In this document: positions 57,479 to 64,000 of the stretch, piece after piece
Layout of the letters: each line of letters starts with the position of its first letter
Numbering within the stretch: position 1 is the first letter of the stretch
Origin: Phymorhynchus buccinoides
Lineage: Eukaryota > Mollusca > Gastropoda > Neogastropoda > Raphitomidae
Direction: 5' to 3'
NCBI GenBank assembly: GCA_017654935.2
Contig: CM065683.1
Span: 800,538 to 864,537, forward strand
Length of the DNA stretch: 64,000 nt
Notes under the pieces: generated by a model
Database searches by the model: none
Told to the model about the DNA's origin: nothing
What the model saw: the letters and a program-made list of their open reading frames with translations, nothing else
Position numbers and translations under genes: made by a program

Positions 57479-57659
57479 TCAGAGTATAGAAGATAACTAT
57501 TTAGTTCTAAATGGAACTATTTAGTGATTCTAAAGCAAACAAAGCAACACATTTTCACTCATGCGTGACCGCAAATGATCTAATGTAACGTTCGGTAAAC
57601 TGTTTACGGGTTTCATAGCAACTGACGCTCTCGCTCTAACGATGCAGGGGTCTGTGCTG

Positions 57660-57785
57660 TTTTTAACCAATCACGGCAATTCACTGCCGTTCACCGCGGG
57701 CCTGCACCACCGGAAGTCAACAACAACTTTATCGCCTGAGCAGTCCATCCCAAAATAATGTGTTCATTCTAAAATTGCTAGAACC
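57660..57785 (+). promoter_or_regulatory. Probable promoter with CCAAT box and ETS site
   Basis: AACCAATCA (57665-57673, CCAAT at 57667-57671) and ACCGGAAGTC (57709-57718), an ETS-type motif, lie 70-120 bp before the start codon at 57786. The stretch is richer in C and G than its surroundings. There is no TATA box. This combination is common in broadly expressed animal genes. Confidence 0.5.
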
Positions 57786-58134
57786 ATGGCCGACAACGAG
57801 TCTTATACTTTTGATGAGGAAGGCAACCCCATCCCAACATCGAAGCCGCCGTCAGCCAAGAAACCTCCAGCTGCTCCCAGAAAAAGCAGAAGTAAAAAGC
57901 GAGCCAGTGCTGCCGGCGAAGAAGCCAAGTCGCCCGAAAATCACACTGTGGAAGCCCGAACCAACGGCGTCAGCGGTGATGCTGCAAGTGAAACGGTCAG
58001 CAGACGACTCTCAGAGGCTGGGGCAGAGGGAGAGGAGATGATGACCGACATGTTTCACATTGATGGCACCGGCTACGATGTCTCTCTGTCACTCAGATTG
58101 CAGAAAATCATCTGGGAGTCCATGAATCCTAACG
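57786..58134 (+). CDS. First coding exon of an unidentified host gene (116 codons)
   Basis: The start codon has a near-ideal animal context, GAACCATGGCC. The N-terminal part is low-complexity, rich in Pro, Lys, Ser and Ala, with a basic cluster KSRSKKR (33-39) that could be a nuclear signal. The last third is more ordered (MFHIDGTGYDVSLSLRLQKI and IWESMNPNG). The frame is open to 58220, but beyond 58140 it only translates a poly-G run, so the exon most likely ends at 58134 before GCAAGT, a GC-type 5' splice site. The rest of the gene should lie downstream but no further exon is recognised. I do not know the protein. Confidence 0.65.
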
Positions 58135-58148
58135 GCAAGTGCAGGATT

Positions 58149-58171
58149 GGGGGGGGGGGGGGGGGGGGGAT

Positions 58172-58202
<31 letters not shown>

Positions 58203-58257
58203 TGTGTACTTGTATTTTAGACATCTACCCCCCCTCCCCCCCCCCCCCCCCCCCCCC
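58149..58257. repeat. Poly-G runs followed by a poly-C run
   Basis: G-runs at 58149-58169 and 58172-58194, then a nearly pure C-run at 58228-58257, all just after the presumed splice donor. The transcript could form a strong hairpin or G-quadruplex. Run lengths may be inaccurate. Confidence 0.9.
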
Positions 58258-58258
58258 T

Positions 58259-58700
58259 CTCACAATTTCGCATTGGACATTTACATTGAGAAGCAACATT
58301 CTGCCGTTCTCAATAAACGGTAATGCATCGTAATCGTCAATATGATGACGGAGGATGTGAAAAGAAAGAAGAAGAAGGGATTGGGTTTGGATCAGCCTAG
58401 GGCTAGGCTTTGAGATTGAGAGTCAATGAGTCTGCTCAAAATAAACCAGCATCAGAATATAATGTTATAGGGGCCTGACAAGCAGAGGCCAGGCTTTTAT
58501 TGTTTTAAATGGGTTTGTTAAGGTTTTATGTTACTTTAATTTGTCAGGGCCATCCCTCTCCCTGAAGCACCTTGCAGCATTGAGCTATGCTACCATTGAA
58601 AGGGACTGCATGGTGTGTGCGTGTGTATGTTTGTGAGAGTGTTAGAAAGAGAGACTAAGTGTCATCTCTTCTTCATTCTGATGCCCAACTTCATAATTTT
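58259..58700. other. Intron or intergenic DNA, nothing recognised
   Basis: Unique sequence with a short TGTGTGCGTGTGTATG tract at 58612. No coding or RNA gene is seen. Confidence 0.5.
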
Positions 58701-58729
58701 GAAGATTTTGGCGACTAATGGCGACTAAA

Positions 58730-59360
58730 ATGAGGGTTCTGTGAAGAAAAGAAAAATACAGGCAGTCAGGTGTTGAAGGCAGTTGATACGCCTCAGCATG
58801 CAGGTGTCGAGAAGATCTTGTAGGAGGGCAAGGGGTGGGCTTCCTGGAAGAGTTGATGACCACCTCACCACGGTGGTGTTAGAAGAAGGTGGTGAGGCGA
58901 GCCTTCCTTCGTCATTCAGCAAGTGGAGGCCAGTTGATTTGGTCGTACATTTTCTCCACACTCGACGTTTGTCGATGCCGGTTGACAACCCATCATGCTG
59001 CCCTTCACTGCACTGCCTCGATCTTGTTGCCGTTTTTGATGGTGTGAGGATCCCACACACTGCTGGAGTATTCAAGCATCAGTCTTACCAGGACTTGGAA
59101 GGCTCTCTCTTTAATCTTGATGCTTCACACCTTTATTGTTCTTTGGATGAAGCCTAGGGTCTAGCTGGCTTTGTTCACGATGTTTGTTAATGTTATGTGG
59201 GAGTCCCAGCGTAAATCGTGAGATAAGGTGACACCCAAGTATTTGATCTCATCAGTGTTGCTCAGGGTGTGCCCATGAAGGTGGTAACTGCCCTGTGTGG
59301 GGTTCCTCTTCCATGAGAACCGTATCAACTGGCATGTCTCAGGGTGAAAAGACATGACTC
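58730..59360 (-). pseudogene. LINE ORF2 C-terminal fragment
   Basis: Read leftward it gives, in shifting frames, MSFHPETCQLIRFSWKRNP, YHLHGHTLS, EIKYLGVTLSHDLRWDSHI (59355-59161), then EYSSSVWDPHT-like and KIEAVQ-like segments (about 59080-59000) and INWPPLAE-like text (about 58930). These are the thumb and C-terminal parts of a non-LTR reverse transcriptase. There are frameshifts and stops throughout, and the catalytic palm is missing. Confidence 0.8.
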
Positions 59361-59765
59361 AGTGGGGCTGAGGGTGTGCCCATGAAGGTGGTAACTGCCC
59401 TGTGTGGGGTTCCTCTTCCGTGAGAATCATATAGACTGGCATGTCTCAGGGTGAAAAGACATGACTCAGTGGGGCTGAGTGGGGTGTGCCCATGAAGGTG
59501 GTAACTGCCCTGTGTGGGGTTCCTCTTCCGTGAGAATCATATAGACTGGCATGTCTCAGGGTGAAAAGACATGACTCAGTGGGGCTGAGGGTGTGCCCAT
59601 GAAGGTGGTAACTGCCCTGTGTGGGGTTCCTCTTCCATGAGAATCATATAGACTGGCATGTCTCAGGGTGAAAAGACATGACTCAGTGGTGCTCAGGGTG
59701 TGCCCATGAAGGTGGTAACTGCCCTGTGTGGGGTTCCTCTTCCATGAGAACCGTATCAACTGGCA
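59249..59765. repeat. 107-bp tandem repeat derived from the LINE fragment
   Basis: Five units of about 107 bp, each with GTGCCCATGAAGGTGGTAAC and CTCAGGGTGAAAAGACATGA. The first unit is the part of the LINE ORF that encodes MSFHPETCQL to GHTLS, continuous with the rest of the LINE; the other four repeat only this piece. Unit three has 4 extra bp. Units differ by CCGTATCAAC versus CATATAGAC. Confidence 0.92.
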
Positions 59766-59868
59766 TATTTCTCAAGTGTCAATTTCTCTATGAATGGGAA
59801 GAATAGAATTATGATGTGCAGACATGTGTCACCTGCAATTCTTGCAGCCACCATTCTCAGAAAGAAAT

Positions 59869-61068
59869 TATACATGTGGTCAGTATGTGTACAGCACAAG
59901 TCAAATAATTATACATGTGGTCAGTGTGTGTACAGCACATGTCAAATCATCATACATGTGGTCAGTATGTGTACAGCACAAGTAAAATCATTATACATGT
60001 GGTCAGTGTGTGTACAGCACAAGTCAAATCATTATACATGTGGTCAGTGTGTGTACAGCACAAGTCAAATCATCATGCATGATATGTGGTCAGTATGTGT
60101 ACAGCACAAGTCAAATCATCATACATGTGGTCAGTATGTGTACAGCACAAGTCAAATCATCATACATGTGGTCAGTGTGTGTACAGCACAAGTCAAATCA
60201 TTATACATGTGGTCAGTGTGTGTACAGCACAAGTCAAATCATCATGCATGATATGTGGTCAGTATGTGTACAGCACAAGTCAAATCATCATACATGTGGT
60301 CAGTATGTGTACAGCACAAGTCAAATCATCATACATGTGGTCAGTATGTGTACAGCACAAGTCAAATCATCATACATGTGGTCAGTATGTGTACAGCACA
60401 AGTCAAATCATCATACATGTGGTCAGTGTGTGTACAGCACAAGTCAAATCATTATACATGTGGTCAGTATGTGTACAGCACAAGTCAAATCATCATACAT
60501 GTGGTCAGTGTGTGTACAGCACAAGTCAAATCATTATACATGTGGTCAGTGTGTGTACAGCACAAGTCAAATCATCATACATGTGGTCAGTGTGTGTACA
60601 GCACAAGTCAAATCATCATACATGTGGTCAGTGTGTGTACAGCACAAGTCAAATCATCATACATGTGGTCAGTGTGTGTACAGCACAAGTCAAATCATCA
60701 TACATGTGGTCAGTATGTGTACAGCACAAGTCAAATCATCATACATGTGGTCAGTGTGTGTACAGCACAAGTCAAATCATCATACATGTGGTCAGTATGT
60801 GTACAGCACAAGTCAAATCATCATACATGTGGTCAGTGTGTGTACAGCACAAGTCAAATCATCATACATGTGATCAGTGTGTGTACAGCACAAGTCAAAT
60901 CATCATACATGTGGTCAGTATGTGTACAGCACAAGTCAAATCATCATACATGTGGTCAGTGTGTGTACAGCACAAGTCAAATCATCATGCATCATATGTG
61001 GTCAGTATGTGTACAGCACAAGTCAAATCATCATACATGATATGTGGTCAGTATGTGTACAGCACAAG
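59869..61068. repeat. 38-bp minisatellite, left part
   Basis: About 31 units of CATACATGTGGTCAGTGTGT plus GTACAGCACAAGTCAAAT. Variants are TGTGTG/TATGTG and CATCATAC/CATTATAC, and a few units have an extra GCATGATATG. The open frames (YTCGQCVYSTSQIII) are repeat artefacts. Confidence 0.96.
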
Positions 61069-61499
61069 TCAAATCAAATTCACTTTATTATCTCCCAAGG
61101 AGAAATTTTGTTCAAGTGCCAGAATAACAAAGACATCGACATTCAGCATGCATGAATAGGAGAACAATTTGACTTAAAGGGACATGAGTATAAAAATAAA
61201 AGACATTTAGCATGCATGAGCATAATGTACATGTTTAAAAGTTACACATAATACACGCTTAAAGATACACATTATATATTGATACATACACGTCTAAGGA
61301 TAAGCATGCATAGTTTCTTTTAACACGATGAACACACATTTAAACCTAAAAGGATTGTGAGTTTAGGAGGTGGATGGATCTGGGGAGGAAGGATTTCTGT
61401 GCCCTGGTGTTGACTTTAAAAGTTTTGTAGCAACGTCTAGAAGGTAATAGTTCGTAATGTTTGTTGAATGTTCAAAACATGGGAGGTGTCATTTACAAT

Positions 61500-62000
61500 C
61501 TCAGACATGCCTACCCATACGATTTTTCTGTATTTTGCACACGATTTTGAGCCCCAGTACTGCAGTACGGTAAATGGAAAATTAATACGGCAAAAATTTG
61601 AACTTGTGGTCTTCTAAGATCGGTCAAAATCAAGTGTTTTTTGTCATTTTGCATGACGGTTTAATGTTCTGTAGTGTTCCGTTTTTGGGTCTCCTTGCAA
61701 AATACGGAATTTTGAGAAAAAGTATGGAATTTTATTTTGTGGAGTACCTAAAAATGAAATTGAGGGTAGGCAGGTCTGCAATCTTCCTGGCTTTATGCTT
61801 GGTTCGTCTTTCGTACATCTCATTCAAACCCATCTCTCTCTTTCCAACAACGTTACTACACACATTCACCACATCATCCATTCCAACACACGCTTGTTTT
61901 TCAAACACAAACTTCCAAACCAACACATAAAGGAAACAGTAAGCACAGACTCAATGCAGCTACTATAGTACGTATGCAAAATGTTTGAGTTAATACCAAT
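61500..62000. other. Unidentified sequence interrupting the LINE
   Basis: It lies between the LINE C-terminal piece and the RT thumb piece and shows no LINE similarity. It contains the palindrome GTACTGCAGTAC (61557-61568) and ends in CA-rich sequence. It may be a second, non-coding insertion. No gene is assigned. Confidence 0.45.
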
Positions 62001-62194
62001 GTTTCTCAGTCTGTGCAAAATAAACAATCTTGATTGACATTTCTTATGTTGTGTGTGTTCTTGTCGAAAGTCAGTTTGTCGTCCAAAATGGTACCTAAAT
62101 ATTTGTATTCTGATACTCTTTCCACTGTTTCACCATCAATTTCTACCTTTGGCACAGGGGGTGGATCTTTCCTAAAGTCTATTGTCCTTTGCCG

Positions 62195-62565
62195 ATCGTA
62201 GATCGCAAAGGAGTATGTTTTTGTTCCGGTTTTTTTTTTCTTTTTTTTTTCTGTCTGTCCCAAGGATATCTCCCGAACCGCATGACCGAATCGCTTCAAA
62301 TTATGTGTGGTGGTGTGTCACTATGAGAGGAAGGCATCCGCTCAAAAACATTTGCCGTCTTGACCTTGGCGTATGACCTTGAAAACCGAAAATCTTTAAG
62401 GGGCCATAACTTCCACACCATTGGTCTTAGAGTTCAAATTTGGCACGTAGGTACTTTGGCTTATGGCCGTTCTGGTGATGGCATATCGATCAAGGTCAAG
62501 GTCAAGTTCCGGAAGATCGGTAGGCCTTGAAAATGGTAGGGGTCTAAAAATTGGGTTTTAATTAA
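62195..62565. mobile_element. Probable small insertion splitting the LINE reading frame
   Basis: About 370 bp separate KTKEML from DFRKDP of the LINE, which are adjacent in the related copy at 54400-54425. The insert has a T-run near 62230, GACCTTGGCGTATGACCTTG and TCAAGGTCAAGGTCAAG (62490-62506), but no coding sequence. Confidence 0.6.
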
Positions 62566-62737
62566 CATTTCTTTTGTTTTGAGCACATTAAGGTCCAAAT
62601 AATTTTCTTTACACCACAGACAAAATTTCGCAACTTGACTAAAGTAGTGAAAATCAAAATTTGAAAGGTCTTGTATGGCTGAATCGTCTAAATATTTTAT
62701 AATAGAAACATTCTCAGTACCTCTACAGATCAAATCA

Positions 62738-62965
62738 TTATACATGTGGTCAGTATGTGTACAGCACAAGTCACTCAAATCATTATACATGTGGTCAGTG
62801 TGTGTACAGCACAAGTCAAATCATCATACATGTGGTCAGTATGTGTACAGCACAAGTCAAATCATTATACATGTGGTCAGTGTGTGTACAGCACAAGTCA
62901 AATCATCATACATGTGGTCAGTATATGTACAGCACAAGTCAAATCATTATACATGATAATTTATG
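62738..62965. repeat. 38-bp minisatellite, right part
   Basis: About six more units of the array at 59869-61068, resuming directly after the LINE and its duplicated TCAAATCA. Confidence 0.93.
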
Positions 62966-63756
62966 TGGTCAGTATGTACACGACAAGTGGGACACAAACA
63001 TGTTGGGCAGTCTGTCAGGACTGTTTCTTGTGGCTGTGGCCTGAAACCTAACAACACATGTGGTCAGTATGTACACCACAAGTGAGACACAAACATGTTG
63101 GGCAGTCTGTCAGGACTGTTTTGTGTGGCTGTGGCCTGAAACCTAACAACAACACATGTGGTCAGTATGTACACCACAAGTGAGACACAAACATGTTGGG
63201 CAGTCTGTCAGAACTGTTTTGTGTGGCTGTGGCCTGAAACCTAACAACAACACATGTGGTCAGTATGTACACCACAAGTGAGACACAAACATGTTGGGCA
63301 GTCTGTCAGGACTGTTTTGTGTGGCTGTGGCCTGAAACCTAACAACAACACATGTGGTCAGTATGTACACCACAAGTGAGACACAGACATGTTGGGCAGT
63401 CTGTCAGGACTGTTTCTTGTGGCTGTGGCCTGAAACCTAACAACAACACATGTGGTCAGTATGTACACCACAAGTGAGACACAGACAGACACAGACATGT
63501 TGGGCAGTCTGTCAGGACTGTTTTGTGTGGCTCTGGCCTGAAACCTAACAACAACACATGTGGTCAGTATGTACACCACAAGTGAGACACAGACAGACAC
63601 AGACATGTTGGGCAGTCTGTCAGGACTGTTTTGTGTGGCTGTGGCCTGAAACCTAGCAACAACACATGTGGTCAGTATGTACACCACAAGTGAGACACAG
63701 ACATGTTGGGCAGTCTGTCAGGACTGTTTCGTGTGGCTCTGGCCTGAAACCTAACG
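62966..63756. repeat. 98-bp tandem repeat sharing the 38-bp core
   Basis: About eight units of 98 bp: ACACATGTGGTCAGTATGTA then CACCACAAGTGAGACACA, then CATGTTGGGCAGTCTGTCAG, then GTGTGGCTGTGGCCTGAAAC. The first ~30 bp match the 38-bp minisatellite (ACATGTGGTCAGTATGT and ACAAGT). Some units have a duplicated GACACAGACA. Confidence 0.95.
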
Positions 63757-63924
63757 CGTCAAGTAGCAGATTTGAGCGTCAAAGATGCACATCTTTCTGA
63801 AACAATTAACACTATAATTGAATTCACTTGAATTCATCATTATGTATAACAACTAACACTGTAATTTAATTCACTAGAAGTTATCAGTATGTGCACCTAG
63901 TCAAGGTCAGTACAGTAGAATTTA

Positions 63925-64000
63925 TGATTATATGTGAAATGTGATCGTTGTATTATATGTGAAATGTGATCGTTGTATTATGTGGAATGTGATCGTTGTA
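63925..64000. repeat. Short AAATGTGATCGTTGTATTAT tandem repeat at window end
   Basis: Three copies of a ~26-bp unit TGTGAAATGTGATCGTTGTA, running off the window. The preceding 63757-63924 is unique AT-rich DNA with no gene. Confidence 0.85.

Larger units (their letters stand above)
61069..62737 (-). mobile_element. LINE insertion within the 38-bp minisatellite
   Basis: Read leftward: truncated RT starting at 62728 (IIKYLDDSAIQDLSNFD, motif C as YLDD), KTKEML (about 62575), then an interruption, then DFRKDPPPVPKVEIDG and EYKYLGTILDDKLTF (62180-62060), another interruption, and a C-terminal piece with SFLPRSIHLLN (about 61400). The 3' end is AATTCACTTTATTATCTCCC in + orientation. TCAAATCA flanks both ends (61069-61076 and 62730-62737), a likely target-site duplication. 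It is the same family as 54076-54690. Confidence 0.82.

Noticed and set aside
59869..61068. CRISPR-like direct repeats
   Set aside because: The repeats are contiguous with no unique spacers, in an animal genome with no cas genes. They are ordinary minisatellites.
61598..61930. 110-codon ORF in the sequence interrupting the LINE
   Set aside because: No recognisable domain; low-complexity end (HTFTTSSIPTHACF); lies in a probable insertion; likely chance.

Overview
This window is nuclear DNA of a repeat-rich animal, most likely a marine invertebrate such as a mollusc. The evidence is CR1/L2-type LINE fragments, TTAGGG-type telomeric motifs, exon-like blocks bounded by AG and GT(GAGT/GACC), and a protein-primed DNA polymerase of the Polinton/adintovirus kind. 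Most of the 64 kb is tandem repeat. Long ORFs over the minisatellites are artefacts of repeat units whose length is a multiple of three.

Layout: 1-15478 is one minisatellite (core of 30 bp plus 1-4 GTT/ATT triplets), broken by a 500-N gap at 3511-4010. 15480-27587 is copy A of a ~12 kb block made of several minisatellites, one short coding-like exon, a telomere-repeat foldback element and the 3' end of a LINE. A second 500-N gap follows (27588-28087). 28088-34155 is a compact, AT-rich, virus-like gene island: three rightward genes converge on a leftward 1131-residue protein-primed family B DNA polymerase. 34157-37790 is the same minisatellite as at the start. 37791-39114 holds an exon and a poly-C minisatellite. 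39115-50819 is copy B of the block. The LINE cut off in copy A by the gap continues here to ~52815. 52816-58258 has CT microsatellites, an 81-bp tandem repeat, two more LINE fragments, and a promoter plus first exon of a host gene (57786-58134). 58259-64000 has a LINE fragment, a satellite grown from it, a 38-bp minisatellite split by a LINE insertion, and a related 98-bp tandem repeat.

The two ~12 kb copies match block for block and in order. They may be a true duplication or two haplotypes of one locus placed in series. Both gaps are exactly 500 N, which suggests fixed-size scaffold joins. Copy A carries many single-base and homopolymer differences that look like uncorrected read errors.

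The exons at 37972-38071 and 44130-44210 have matching splice phase and probably belong to one unidentified host gene on the + strand, whose introns are built from the arrays. The strongest candidate for an unusual system is the polymerase island. It has the replication gene and three small genes, but no integrase, packaging ATPase, protease or recognisable capsid gene in the visible part, and its left end is lost in the gap.
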